This document shows, in pieces, positions 49,327 to 62,286 of a stretch of DNA of 64,000 nucleotides (position 1 is its first letter; every line of letters begins with the position of its first letter). The position numbers were made by a program, and so were the translations under genes. The notes under the pieces were generated by a model, which was not told where the DNA came from, ran no database searches, and worked only from the letters and a program-made list of their open reading frames with translations. The DNA is taken from the NCBI GenBank assembly GCA_017871115.1, contig JAFCIZ010000006.1:3968001-4032000 (forward strand). The letters run 5' to 3'. The DNA comes from Cunninghamella blakesleeana. Its lineage: Eukaryota > Mucoromycota > Mucoromycetes > Mucorales > Cunninghamellaceae.

Positions 49327-49713
49327 TTAAATATATTCTATTTTATATTTTCCCAAATAAAGGACAAAAAAAATCATCGCTAGTTATTGCCACCACTATG
49401 GAAGAAAAAAAAATTAAATATTAAATTAGAAATACATATAATATAATAATATAATAAAAAAGGTACTAAAATATTAAGATTTAATAACAAAAAAACAATG
49501 GATTAAATATCACATTTTATTATTTTATAATTATATGTATAATATTTTATGACTATTAATGTACATGTACTCATTTTATTTTGTTTCTTTCTAATAATTA
49601 TACATTAATTTTTTATTTCGAGTTTTATTATTATATATTTTTAAAGTGTGTAAAAAAAAAGTACATATAGAAAAAAAAATACTGTATTATAATAAATCTT
49701 TTAAAGGAAATAT
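49327..49713. other. Convergent intergenic region
   Basis: 387 bp between the Swp1-like and GCSH gene ends; AT-rich 3' flanks only. Confidence 0.5.
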
Positions 49714-50508
49714 TTAATGTTCTTCATTTTCACAGTGAGTTTGATAGGCAGCTTCATCCATTAAATTATCTAATTCTTCAACATTAGATAATTTAATCTT
49801 AGCTAACCAACCTATATAATAAAATCAAATAAAAATCAAATACAATATAAAATTTAGTTCAAAGGTTTTTTTTATGTTTATTTTTTATTTTTTATTCTAA
49901 AGTTACCATCTTCTTCAGGACTGGAATTGATTAAAGTAGGTTCACCTTCAAGAGCACCGTTAACATCTACAACTTCACCACTAACAGGAGAAATAATATC
50001 ACTAGCGGCTTTAACAGATTCAACAGCACCAATTTGATCTAATGTGTATTAAAATAAAACAAAATATAAAATGAATCATTCACTTTTCCTTTTTTTTTTA
50101 TTTCAATCTCTTTTCTTTTTAATTTTTTTTTAGATGTATCCATCATTATATTTTATTTTTACCATCTTGTGAAACTTGATCACCAACAGTAGGACTTTCT
50201 ATGAAGACAACATCACCAAGTGCTTTTTGAGCAAAATCAGTAATACCAATAGTACCAACACCATTATCAATAGATACCCATTCATGATCTTTAGTATATT
50301 TCTTGGCTATTAAAATAATAGAAAAGAAAAAAATGAAAAAAATAAATATACTACCCTTCTATCATTATTAATATTATATATGTATATATATATAATCTTT
50401 TTATTACTACCACTCACTTGCATAACCACGATAAATAGATAAAGTAGCAACCTTATTTAAAGGAGCATAAGAACGAATAAGGCGAGAAGATAAAACGCGA
50501 AGAGACAT
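49714..50508 (-). CDS. GCV3: Glycine cleavage system H protein, mitochondrial
   Basis: Four exons on the minus strand. The first encodes a mitochondrial leader ([20 protein letters not shown]). The mature part has [33 protein letters not shown] and the lipoylation block [19 protein letters not shown], whose Lys carries lipoate, and ends ENEEH. H protein shuttles the aminomethyl group between the P, T and L proteins, feeding one-carbon units into folate. All motifs and the expected length (about 155 residues) are intact. A GAAA microsatellite lies just upstream (about 50563-50590). Confidence 0.94.
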
Positions 50509-50564
50509 GTTATTGTTGAAAGGTATATATATATATAAGTGTTATAGAATTGATACAAATAAAA

Positions 50565-50596
<32 letters not shown>

Positions 50597-50981
50597 AAAA
50601 TGTTTTTATATTAATAAAAAAAATTTAACTCTTAATTTTTTTTATATATCTTCCACCGAGTAAATTCGAATGAATCAATAAAAAAAACTTCTGTGTTTTA
50701 AAAAAAAAAACTATGTATAAAATGCCAAATATGGTTTTTGATATTCCCTTAAAATAATTATATTTTTCTATGTTAAAATTATAAATTTATTTTATTTTAT
50801 TTTTTAAATAAAATTGTTATATTTTTTTAAAATAAAGAGAAAAAAATGATATACTTGTATAAATTAATAAAAAATTTATTCGTATTATCAGGCTTGATTG
50901 GTTTATTTTGCTATTAAAAAAAATGAATACGAAAAAAAAAAAATCAATGAAAATGATAATGATATTTATATTTATGAATGA
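50509..50981. other. Intergenic region
   Basis: 473 bp holding the GCSH promoter (- strand) and the PMT4 3' flank. A GAAA tetranucleotide repeat lies at about 50563-50590. Nothing else seen. Confidence 0.5.
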
Positions 50982-53900
50982 TTATACTATTTTATTACCA
51001 TATTGTAAGTCCCATGAATTATAAATTTGACGGCGTTGAACTTCAGGAACAGATAAACCAGGAGTACCATAAGTAATAGGAGCCATAAAGATAAACATTG
51101 ATAATTGACAAACCAAGATGGTGGTAAAAACTATATAAGACACAGTATTTGGATGGGCTTGTAAATAAGTAGAAACACTTGTATAACGATGACGTTTTGC
51201 TTCTTTGTTTCGGTTCATGTCAGAAATAGGCGAATCAAGCCCATCCACGAACATAAATTGAAGTATAGCTCCCAATAACATATAATTACAAACAGCTGCT
51301 GGCAAGTAATGATGTAAAAAGAGTACTCTTCCCATAATAAAGAAAGGTAAATAGTGAAACACCCACAACAAGATAAAGAATCCACCATTATAAATAAATC
51401 GTTGTCGTACAGCTATTCATGTATTAAAATAAAATAAAATAAATACATGTTTATGTATGTATAAGTACGTATATATGCTTATATTTATTATTATGTTTAT
51501 TAACTTACGTCCATCAATAGGTTCAATGCCTCTGTGTCTAGCAAGTATGTCAGCTAATAATACACCAAGATAAACCAATACACTAGCAATACCAAGATAC
51601 CAGCCAATAATGTTACCAGTTAAATAGATTTGTTCCCTAGTATCGTCATTAGACCAATAAGAAATACCTCGAACCATGAAGGGCCATGAAATAGGTGATG
51701 ATTGATAGGGATGTGGTTTAGTGAGACCTGAATTATGACTTAACATTCTGCCTTGGAGTTCCAAAAATTTACGTATAAATATCAATGATGTAACTTCTTG
51801 TTTTTTGTTCATATTAATTTCAGTAGCTATTTTTTTAAAAAAATAATAATAAAATAATATATATATCAATAAATTTATTTTATTTCTTTATAATTATTAT
51901 TATTATTATTATTATTATTATTGTTATTAATATATATATATTTATATATATGCATAGATTACCGTTTAATCCTTGGATTTCTTGTGCTACCCAGTAGTTG
52001 CTTCTCTCGTTGAGATTCTTATTACCATTCACATCTTGTAAATTCAATGCCCATTCGGGTAACTCTTTATCTTGTGTCCATATTGCTACTTTAGTATCCA
52101 TATGTAATAATTTAAAAGGTGTCATATGTGTTTGCCATGTATCACCATTACTATTATCTTCAAAAGTGATTTTAAATAATGTTTCATTATATCGTTCTTC
52201 AGGCCCAACGGTGGTAACCTCTTCATTTGTTGAAAGCAAAGGTGATGCTACATCATGAGTTAAAAGAATAGTTCCAGTACCAATATGTTCTAACCGGATG
52301 ATATCTTCGTTATTCACTTTTACTTTATTTTCAGGATCTTCTTCAATATCTTTTGTAGGTAAAACTCGCCACCAACTATTGTCATCAGCTTCTTTAATCC
52401 CAACAACTTGTTGTCCTATGAATTCCATATTTTCATAATAAAAATATATATATATTTATTATAAACATCTATAATTTTCATTTAATCCTTTCCTCTTTAT
52501 TACTAGTAATTATTATTTTTAGAAAAATAAAAAAAAAACTTACCAGCACTACTGATGCGCCCATCGTCGTAACGAAGAGGATAGTGTAAATCATGGGAAT
52601 GGAGGAATACTTCTGTATCTTTATGCATTATAGTAATATTATCGTAATAATGGATATCTATAAAATTATTAAGTAAAAAGTATGAGCTATCAATATTAAA
52701 CATAACCGCGAACACACACAAATATATATATATATATTAAAAATATAAATAATAAATAATGCAAATATTTTTTTTACCTAAAGATTTCATTTTAGTAGCA
52801 CTATTTTTTAAAGTTGCTTGGAAATGAGAAGACATGAAGGAATCACCAGGTCCTGATTCATTTAAAATAGCAAAATGAATATAAAACCAAAACATATAGA
52901 CGAATATAGGAATAATAATCAAAGCAATAGCACGTGCATGGAAATGTCTCCAAAAGTGGTTCTATAAGAAAAAAAGATTAAAATATATTTTTATGTCAAT
53001 ATCCTTTATATTAATATATATGTATTTATTACCATATCTAATCCACGACGAATATCAAGTAATGCCCACAAATCGACTAACACACAGATACCAATAACAG
53101 CTACTAAAAGGAGTCCAACCATCTTTACACTAATCAATTAAAAAAACTCAATTCAATTCACTAAATCCATCTTTTTATGTGCCTGAATATACTTAAATAT
53201 GATTTCTTTTATCCTTCTTTTATTTTTTCAAGTATATATATATTAAATATAATATAATTTACCTAAGAGTAAGAGCCATATTAACACCTGTAGATAATAA
53301 CCAAATCCACCACCCTCTAGAAAACTCCCTATTGAAAGAATGAAAAAAAAAAAAAAGTAAATAAGTTATCCTTTTTCTATATTACAATAATATGCATAAA
53401 TATTTTAAATATATAGACATGAACTTACTGATATCTTAATTTTCTAAATCGAATATATGAATATACAGTTAACAGCATGAAAAATATCAACATACTATCA
53501 AGCATAATTAATCTGTGTTGGCCCACTAAGGCAGTATCAAAGACTAGCAATAAAGCTGTTAAAGCACAGATAGCAATAGTGTAACCAGATTGTTTCATGA
53601 TAGAATATACTAAACATACACATAGCACATTAAGTGTTGCAGGTAAAGAACGTAAAGGAATATATGGTACTTTATTTTCAATATAATCATCACCAATATT
53701 TGCAAAATCAAAATGACCATCGTAACCAATAATATACCCAACAGCAGCTATCATGAGTTTGGCAAGAGGTGGATGAACATCAAAAAAATAGGTACGACGT
53801 AAGTAATATCCAGCAAACTTTCCAAAATGAACTTCATCAAATCTACAATAAAATAAAATAAGTAAATATATGTATATACCTTTTTTACTATTTAATAAAA

Positions 53901-54249
53901 TCGTCGATGGTTTTATTCGCTTACACAACTTGGGCAGGATACCATATTTTATAAAAAGAAACAAAAGCACTTAAGGCTCCAATAAGAAATAAAGCGACGC
54001 GATGCGCATTAGCAAATTTCTGTTTATGACGAATTTGTAGACTATTAACCTATATATATATATATATATATATATGTATAGGAAATTTGATTTTATTAAT
54101 AAAAGTAATTGTAATAATAAAATATAACAAAAAGATATATTTATGGATTGTTGTCATACTTTTTTAGAATCTAATTTAGGGCTGGATATATGAGCTGAAC
54201 CTTTTTCATCAGCTTGTTGTCGACGATGCCTTAAAGAGTGATCCACCAT
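50982..54249 (-). CDS. PMT4: Protein O-mannosyltransferase, PMT4/POMT1 type
   Basis: About ten exons on the minus strand encode a PMT of usual architecture. A cytosolic N-terminus (MVDHSLRHRRQQ) leads into membrane helices and the first luminal loop with the catalytic Asp-Glu pair (FDEVHFGKFAGYY, then FFDVHPPLAKLMIA). GQHRLIMLDSMLIFF follows. MIR-type luminal repeats include HSHDLHYPLRYDDGRISSAG and THDVASPLLSTNEE. C-terminal helices end in IYNSWDLQYGNKIV. The enzyme adds mannose from dolichol-phosphate-mannose to Ser/Thr in the ER. The NSWDL end, GRISSAGQQV and VDT-like block favour the PMT4/POMT1 branch over PMT1 or PMT2. Individual splice sites were not all checked. Confidence 0.85.
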
Positions 54250-54779
54250 TACCTCTACTTTTACTTTTATTTATTTTTTAAAAAATAAAATAAAATAAAA
54301 CACAAATGGAAATAATCGTCTAAAAAAAGGGTGATAAAAGAAAAGGAATATTTAAAAAATTGTCAACTGAGTTTTAAGCATGCTTCATTAATTTTTTTCC
54401 ATTTTACTATTTTTAACCCAAAATTATATATACAATATCTGTGCCTTGACACTCTACCAGACTCAAAAAAAATCCCTGACGGATTTTGAAATGTTGTAAG
54501 TTTGGTTTTTTTATTAATAAAAATGATAAAATACTTGAAAAAAAATACAAAAAATACCGTGGTATACTTCCTCTCAGACTCATCTGTGCCTAATTTTTTG
54601 GGTCATACAAATCAAAATCAACGAAAATACTTTTATTAATTTTTATTGGTCGTTTTTGCATAATAATTCAATTTTTTTTAATAAAAAAAGTAATAACCCA
54701 ATGTATTTACTCTTCCTTTTACTTGATTTGTACATTTTTTAAACAATTTATCATAAACAGATCATCAGAATAAGAAGAT
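54250..54779. other. Intergenic region upstream of PMT4
   Basis: 530 bp with the PMT4 promoter. CTGTGCCT occurs twice (near 54440 and 54584) next to CAGACTC, hinting at remnants of a repeat adjoining the recombinase relic. No gene seen. Confidence 0.35.
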
Positions 54780-55560
54780 ACTCTCAATGAGCAATCTACC
54801 AATGACAATAATCAAAATACTCAAATAGTGATCAATCAAAATGAAGTCGTGTTTCGCAACATGGATATGAATAGAGAAGATATGTCCATTAATAGTCAAA
54901 AGATTACTGCTCAACAATTTGAAAACTGTCCTGAAAATACAAGAATACCATACCTACCCAAACAAAAAGAATAGAAGGTGAGTACTTTTTTTAAATAAAT
55001 GCCATTATCATCACAATAATAATAGCAATATATATATACTATGCTATAGTATACTATAGGAATGGTATGTAAATAAAAATTGCACTGAAATTGTTTATGA
55101 TGAAAAGTTAAGCTATTTTTTAAAAGATCATTTTTTGAGACGCAGAAGAAAACTTAAAAGAAATGAAGATGGAATAGCTATTTCATTAAGTAAAAAAACT
55201 ATACTTGTCTTTACTATAGCAATGCTAAATCTCTATAATATACAACAAAGTGTAAATATAATGGTAACCCTCCGACTCGTGGTCTATTAATGAAAGTCGT
55301 ATTAAATAATCTAAATAGTGCTACGCAATATGGTGTTAAACAAGATTTAGCTGATCCTAGTTTCCTAAATTTGCTATCTGAGTTGCGCATTATTTTTCTT
55401 CAAGTGATAATTATATATATATTAAAAAAAATTAATAGTTTTATCAGAATTGGATTCAGCAATGAAAACAGGATTTGAACTATTAGATTCTAATTTAAAA
55501 ACATTACAGCAGCCCCAGCAAATAAAAGTACAAAAATTACAAAGAACACAATAGAGTTTT
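54780..55560 (+). pseudogene. Ndc10-like (Crypton-type tyrosine recombinase) relic
   Basis: Conceptual pieces resemble the N-terminal Ndc10/Crypton-type domain common in mucoralean genomes: YLPKQKE before an intron-like gap (about 54978-55060), then EWYVNKNCTEIVYDEKLSYF, LKDHFLRRRRKLKRNEDG, TIAMLNLYNIQQ, and after a frameshift NPPTRGLLMKVVLNNL. A TAG interrupts just before the intron, and the reading frame shifts near 55258. The C-terminal catalytic half is missing. The family match is from memory of the pattern and is moderately certain. It sits between PMT4 and the TENA-like gene and marks the left edge of the transposon-rich end of the window. Confidence 0.55.
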
Positions 55561-56146
55561 TCAGAATTTTTTGCATTTGGAGATATTTATTTTAATCCTT
55601 AAAATTCATCAACTCTTCTTTCTCTTTATTTTTAAAAACTCTTGTTTTCCCGCTCTTAACTCTTTCTATTTTTAACCCTGTTCTTTTATTTTTTCTAATT
55701 CTGTTCCTCTTTTTATTCTGTTCTTTTTTTAAAAAAAAACTTCCACTTTTTTTAATCTCTTATTTTAAAAAAATTCATGTATAAAATAATAATAAAAAGT
55801 AGTATTTAGATAATTAAAATAGTAATTTTCTATTAAAATAATAAAAATATTTACTTATGTTTAGTCTTATTGATATAAATAATAAGTTCTAAAATTTGAA
55901 AATTCTAAAAAAAAACCACGGATTTTTTCTCATCTAACTGAAGACAAAAAAAAATAAAAAAAACAGGGCATTTCTTTCACGTCTCAACTCCAGCAAAATT
56001 ATTAAAAAGTCGAAGATCGAGGCAGGGCTTTTCACGGAGGAAACACCCTCGCAGTAAATTTTTATAGAGTTATATTCATATTATTTTTGCTTTTATATTA
56101 ACTTGTTTCAATAAAATGCATATTCGTATTTATTATTTAATTAATT
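55561..56146. other. Intergenic region
   Basis: About 590 bp after the Ndc10-like relic. A stretch at 55975-56055 is less AT-rich than its flanks and may be an old repeat fragment. No gene recognised. Confidence 0.35.
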
Positions 56147-56908
56147 TTAATAATCGTTAACTTCAGTAAAAGCCATATCCCAAAACTTAACTTCCAATTG
56201 AAGTGTTTCCTGGTAAACTTTTTCAAAACTTTTCAATCGAAGTGGGTCAGAGATATTTAAGGCATTCACTAAATTAGCACATTCATCTACAAATTCCTTA
56301 AATTCATCCAGTGTCCAATTATTTATCAATTCTTGAATAGTAGCAACATGAATAGGATCAATCGTTGTTGTATTTTCTTTTCCATTTTCCTTTTGTTGCT
56401 GTACTATCGATTTAGCAAAAGTCCACGCGTCCAAAAACACTTTTTCCATTGCCCATAATAAAACGAGAGCTTCCCCTAAATCATATCCACTTGTACTAGC
56501 TACCTTTTGTTGAAAATCTGTATAACGTCTTGTCCACTGTTTCATTTCCACTTTATCAAAAGAAGTATAAGGTGCTCGTGATAACAACTCGGAAAAAAAC
56601 TGACATTCGCGAAAAACGTTGGAGACTGCAAAAGATAAAAGCTTAAATATACGCTGTGAATGATTTTCAGTATAGTCTGGATTGTTATCACCTAATTCTC
56701 TTGATTCATTAAATAGTGCTACGCGAGACATCATAATGCCCATCATTTTAGTATATCCATTTGTATAATATCTATCTTGATATATCCATTGCTGTAAAGA
56801 TTTAGGTTCAATAGTATAAGTTCCCATTTTTTCTAAAAAACTGTGTTTAGTTGCTTTTTCATATACATCTTTGTCAAGTGAAAGGAGATGTTCAGTTAGT
56901 AAAACCAT
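56147..56908 (-). CDS. TENA/THI-4-like heme-oxygenase-fold protein
   Basis: A single exon from the ATG at 56908 gives 253 residues, starting MVLLTEHLLSLDKDVYEKAT. The pattern HSFLEKMGTYTIEPKSLQQWIYQDRYYTNGY is cut here into its key parts: the TENA hallmark of a small-residue helix, a Leu-x-x-Trp followed by QDRYY, and later EAxxLLWAMEKVFLDAW. The fold is all-helical, as in TENA (thiamine salvage), PqqC and heme oxygenase. Catalytic Cys residues of bacterial TenA are not evident, so a thiamine role is not assured. An upstream in-frame extension is hydrophobic and probably untranslated. It lies in tandem with PRP4. Confidence 0.72.
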   Translation of the reverse strand: MVLLTEHLLSLDKDVYEKATKHSFLEKMGTYTIEPKSLQQWIYQDRYYTNGYTKMMGIMMSRVALFNESRELGDNNPDYTENHSQRIFKLLSFAVSNVFRECQFFSELLSRAPYTSFDKVEMKQWTRRYTDFQQKVASTSGYDLGEALVLLWAMEKVFLDAWTFAKSIVQQQKENGKENTTTIDPIHVATIQELINNWTLDEFKEFVDECANLVNALNISDPLRLKSFEKVYQETLQLEVKFWDMAFTEVNDY

Positions 56909-57081
56909 AATATCTGCTGTTTTTTCTTTTAAAAAAAGAGGAAAAGGTATAAAAATAGCTTGGTTAAAAAAAAAAAAACTTAAATATAGGAGATTTAATT
57001 TTTGTAATATCAAAAAAGGATATAAATTTTTATTTACAAAAAGAATCTTTTAACTTATTTAAATTACTATTGTATTAAAAT

Positions 57082-59485
57082 CTAAATGACTAAGTTTTCA
57101 TCCGCCCATAATTTAAATGTTCTATCAAAACCAGTTGATGCAATAAATTTTCCATCTAATTAAAATAATATATATATATAAAAATTGACAAAAATTAGCG
57201 AGAGATAATCTTTATATACAATTATATACGTATTATTGTCTATAATTAATTTTCATTTACCTTTTGAGATATCTACACCCATTACTTTTCCTTCATGACC
57301 TTCTAAATTTTTAATTAATCGATAATCGTCAGCTGACCATAATTTTACACATCCATCATATCCTACAGTTGTTAAATATGTTCCATAAATCAATGTTGCC
57401 TCTGGATCATCCGGTGCCACTGGTGATACTCCATGTGCAAATTTGACATCTGATACTAAAGATTGATGTGCTGATATTGTATATATATTTCTTAATGCTC
57501 GAATGTCCCAAATTTTAACAGTGTTATCCCCACTAGCTGATGCAAGATGATATCTATTATATATATACACGATATGTTATATTAGCACAAGTTATCATTA
57601 CCATTATTATTATATTTAAATAAACAAATGCATAGTTCTCAACTAACCCGTTTGGTGACCAATCTAATCCAACAATTTCTTTAATATGACCTTGTAATGC
57701 CATAGCTGATCTTCCAGTTCTTAAATCCCATAAACGTCCAATTGCATCCAATCCACTATATAATTTTAAAAGTAATTTATATATAAATCAATACACTCAT
57801 TTTTATATAAATAAAAAATAAAATAGATATATTGACTTACCCTGTTGCAACAAGACTTCCATCGCATTGAAAAGCTATAGAATAGACTTCTTTGGCATGA
57901 CCTTCCTGTAATAATAATTCTTCTGTATTTTCTACATCCCATAATCTCCAAGAACCATCAAAACCTGCACTACCAATGTATTTACCAGATGGATGAAATC
58001 CAATTCGAGCCACACGTCCAACATGTCCTTCTAAACTTGCTATAGGATTTGTACTTTTTGTAAATAAAAAAATAAATATAATAAATATATTAATTTTGGT
58101 ATATATAATAATTATAATAATATCTCTTTTTTTTTTTTTAATAAATATTACTATTATAATTTACCTTTCAAGATTCCATAATTTTATGATTCCTTCAGCA
58201 CCACTTGTTGCAAAATTAGCAGCTTGTTTATCTAAAGTAAGAGTTGCTTCTGGATGAAATGCAACACCACCTACACGCTGTGTATGTCCAGATAAAGTTG
58301 AAACTAGCTCACATTGAGGTACAGACCATAATTTACATCCACCAGACCATGACCCAGTTAGCAATAGTTTAGAATCAGGAGAAAATGCACATTGCGCTAT
58401 AGGTCGTTCATCGGCTATTTGAGTCGACCAACCAGAATAGTTCTTTTTTTTAAAAATAAATAAAAAATTAATAGTATGATTAGTATTTTAAAGAATTAGT
58501 ATATTGTACCTGTATATGCGTATATGTACATATTTATGTATATTGTATTACTCTAAGTTTTCCTTGAAGTTCCTTTCTTCCCATCTTAAGTTGTGATAAT
58601 GGAACTTCTGATTCAGATTTTTGTCTCTCTATTCTTTTTTTTGCTCTAATTCATTAAAAATTAAATAAATTGTTTAATTAATGTTTCATCGATACATATT
58701 TAATTAATTAGTTTTATATATAAGAATATATACTTTGGTAATGAATATGTTGTGATCCATTGTCGAGCTTCTAACAAACTCTGGCTTCCAGGTGTAAAAA
58801 ATTCTTCTTCATCTAAATTTTCATCATCTGATTCACTTTCTTCATCAACTGGTTCTTGGTTTTCTATTTTTTCACCCGTTATTTTGGATAATAAATATCT
58901 TAAGCGATCACGTCTTTCTGCAGGCTACATAAAAGAATAAGAATAAAAAAGAAATAGTATATATTAAGTTAATACATTTTTAAACTATAAATACTATGTC
59001 CATTTTTATTTATTATTTTTTTTAAAAATAATAATAATATAAACTTACACCTTCACCAAATAAGCACTGTGGTTCACCAATATCACGTAATCTTTGACGT
59101 ACACGACCATCGTCTGTAGGAACAGCAAGTTCTCGAGCTCTTTTTCTACGTTCGAATTCTGCTAAAACTTTTTGATCACCTTGCAAAGAAGAATGGTCTG
59201 GATTAACTTCTGCTAACTCAGCTATAAAAAAACATATATATAATAAACGTTAGCTATTAAAAATTACTATTATCATTTCATATATATATAAGTATAGTAA
59301 GGCTTACCTAAAGCATCAAGATCGATTCCACCACCAGTAGAAGTTGCAGCATTTACTATAGCGTTTTGGCGATCATCATCGTATTTAAAACGTTTTGCTG
59401 ATTCTTGTTCCTCCAAAGATCCAAAATGAACTCTAGGCTTAGCATTCAATTTAGCTATTATACTTGCTTCATTTGAATCACCCAT
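57082..59485 (-). CDS. PRP4: U4/U6 snRNP splicing factor Prp4
   Basis: About ten exons on the minus strand. [20 protein letters not shown] starts the protein. The splicing-factor motif region follows ([17 protein letters not shown], then [18 protein letters not shown]). Seven WD repeats come next: [79 protein letters not shown] and [13 protein letters not shown]. This layout identifies Prp4/PRPF4, which with Prp3 and a cyclophilin stabilises the U4/U6 duplex in the tri-snRNP. The stop is TAG at 57082-57084. No broken exon is seen. It is the last intact gene before the transposon-rich end. Confidence 0.92.
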
Positions 59486-59699
59486 TCTAAAATATACGTG
59501 CTTGTTCTATTTGAATGTAAATATGTATATAAAAGAAAGAAAAGTGAAAAAAAAGAAAAGAGAGGAAAAAAATATGGAAAAAATTTGGATTTGAAAAAAA
59601 TTTGATTGAAGTTCCGCAGCTTATTTTTTTTAAAAAATCTGGACAGTTTTTTTACTTTATATTTAATATTATAATCAACATCCTTTCCAATCTCTAATC

Positions 59700-60663
59700 T
59701 TTAAAGACTTTCGCAAAGGACCCCTTTGTTCACCAGGCCACGTCGCTCCAAATCTTTTTAATGTCTTTGATTCTATAGTCCCTTCTTATGATTTCAGTAA
59801 AATATCCATAACCATCTACTTATCTTTTCCGTTGCATTTCCTTTTCGCTAAATATCCGGACGACTATTGGTTCACTCAAGGTCATCATAAATGTTTAGTA
59901 GCATCCTCTTTCTTTTATCATGATACTAATACGAATTATCTAAGAATTCTAACACCAAAAGAATTTATTCACCATCGATACCTCTTTAAACGTCTATATC
60001 GTGATATTTTCAACAAATTAGTAGATATAAAAGACTTTGTCTTAAACTTAATGGGAGAACCGCTACTTCCTCTTGGTCTCTGTGATTATTCCCCTTTTAT
60101 GACACCGTGGATAGATTCCTTCCAAACACCTAAATTTCACTCAAAATCACTTCGCTCTTTCCAAATATTAGGTTGTTTACCTCCATATAAATATTCGAAC
60201 AAATTGATTAATACTCTCTGGCTGGCCCAATGCCTCCCAACGCTCGTACAATTTGGTATAAGGTTATATCTAACAAGATCCCCACTAAACAATTTTTAGC
60301 TAAAATAAACCATACAATATCACCATTTTGCATATTATGTGATAATAATGAAGACCTTAATCATTTTTTATTCGATTATCTTTTTAAAAAAAGAATATGG
60401 TATAATGTTCTATCTATCCTGTACCCCATGCTCCTCTTTAAAGATATTCCTTTCAAAGATTTTATTCTACACCTACGTCCTAGCGACGACATGCAAAATA
60501 CTACTTCGACATTTACTATAAGTGGTGTCATTATTTATAACCTGTGACTTGCCCATTGGCGTTTTAACTTCGACCAAGTTCCTATTGATAGTAACATGTT
60601 AACCTATAAAATATTACGGGACATCCGTAATATCAAAGACCCATTCTCTTCTTTTACTCTATA
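59700..60663 (+). pseudogene. LINE retrotransposon 3' relic (zinc-binding RT end)
   Basis: A coding-like stretch begins mid-frame near 59700 and runs to about 60299, then switches frame near 60230. The second part has the reverse-transcriptase-associated zinc-binding signature: TIWYKVISNKIPTK, then CILCDNNEDLNHFLFDY (C-x2-C-x-H pattern). A TGA at 60545-60547 breaks it, and readable sequence (LAHWRFNFDQV) goes on to 60663. The 5' part with endonuclease and RT cores is absent, which is the usual result of 5'-truncated LINE insertion. At least one frameshift and one stop make it a relic. Confidence 0.7.
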
Positions 60664-60905
60664 GTATAAATACATACATATATTCATTCCTTTTTTACTC
60701 TACTTTCGTTACCTACATTCACCACTACACTTGTTAAACAAATCTTCTTTATTCCCGAGCCACATATATAATTTATCTGTATAATTAATTATTTTTATTT
60801 TATGATAGTTAATTGAAAGAAAAAAAAGAAAATACTATACTCTCCAAGTAAAATTTTTCTTGTCATCTAGCAACGCCCCTCATTACGACGCGCAGCTAAC
60901 ATTTT

Positions 60906-61238
60906 TTGTTAAATTTTAAAACTCAAATAAAATTTAATTCTTACAAAAAAAAAAAAACTTTATATTTAATATTTAAAAGATTATGGAGGTCCATATTGAC
61001 TTCCAATGAAATTAATATTTCTATCAATGAATGTGATTTGTATGAATTAATATTTAACCTAGACACCAACTCTTCAAAGATAAATCAAGAAGCTATGGAC
61101 GTTGTCAGTTGTATAATTATGCAAATATGGAAAAGTACATGGAAGGTTATTATATATCAGCGTCCGTTTATTACCAATAATATATACAGGAATATTCTAG
61201 AGTATTATTATATTCTCAAGAATAATAATAACTTTTAG
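60906..61238 (+). pseudogene. Second LINE 3' relic
   Basis: A frame rich in Ile and Asn ends with SCIIMQIWKSTWKVIIYQRP, which aligns with the tail of the preceding relic (SGVIIYNL, stop, LAHWRFNFDQVP): a hydrophobic strand, Trp, then a basic/aromatic stretch and Pro. It is in the same orientation but clearly diverged. It begins within the element, so only the 3' end remains. The first 15 residues are low-complexity and may not belong. Confidence 0.5.
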
Positions 61239-62147
61239 ATTATATAATTTTAGAATAGTTTTTAGGATATATTATAGTGATTAGATTTATATTAATCGTA
61301 TACCTCATTATAGAATGGTTTTTTACCTCTCACTATGGTGTGTTTGCCTTTTAATTTTTCTTATATCTTATTTAATTTTATTGTTAACTTTCGTCGGAAT
61401 TTTAATTCAGTAAATTTAAATACCATACAATAAAAAACTTTATCTTTAATAACTCATGTTCTTAATCCATACCTAATAAATATTTATTTTTTTCATTTCT
61501 TTTACTATTAATATATATATATATATATTATTTTGTTTTTTTAAAAGAAAAAATGAAATAAAACTGCAAATAGATACTGAAATGGTATTTATTTTTTAAT
61601 ACAACAAGTTAAATTATATTTTTAAATTGATCTACAAATACTCGCAATCATTGTGTGATTTTTATTCTATACATTGCAAAAGTCAGTATTATTAGTTCAT
61701 TAATATTTAAAATTAATTGATTAATTGTATTAAGTTGATGATTATATAGATCGAATATTACTAAAATTTAATTATACAATATTCTAGGCCATAAAATGAA
61801 AAATTGCTTTTATGTATAGGATGATTTTTAAGATCCAGCAATTAATTATTCGTCTATTAAACCAATGCTATATGTACGCACACATGTATATAATAAAATA
61901 AAGAAATATTTTTCAAGTATAACTATGTATTGTTATTTTTATTTTGGAAAAAGACTTTTTTTGGACAAATTACCTGAGAGTAGTTTGAAAATTGCCTTTT
62001 ATGGTACGAATAATTCCATTGTATGCGTCAAGCAAAACCTACCAAGGGAGTGTATAAAAACATATATGAGTGGTCTCTTCATATATTTATTTTATTAAAA
62101 AAATACACCTTTTCCTGAATTATTAACGCTTATATATATATCAATTG
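61239..62147. other. Intergenic region between transposon relics
   Basis: About 900 bp, AT-rich. An open frame at 61865-62098 has a mixed composition but no family I recognise and no clear start context. Otherwise nothing seen. Confidence 0.4.
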
Positions 62148-62181
62148 TACAGTATATCCGCATAGCTTTTTCGATTTTATT

Positions 62182-62286
62182 CTTTTGTTTTGTCGTTTTT
62201 AGATACGTTTTAAAATGGAATTTTATTTAAGTATAAATCAAAATAACTTACAGAACTCTTTGTAAATCCAGAAAGGTCTTGAGGTG
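62182..62286 (+). repeat. Left arm of long inverted repeat
   Basis: Reverse complement of 62641-62744 with about nine in ten bases matching, including CTGGATTTACAAA and TTTTGATTTATACTTAAA on the complementary strand. Confidence 0.8.

Noticed and set aside
61865..62098. 77-codon open frame between transposon relics
   Set aside because: Mixed composition but no recognisable motif or relative; cannot be told from chance.
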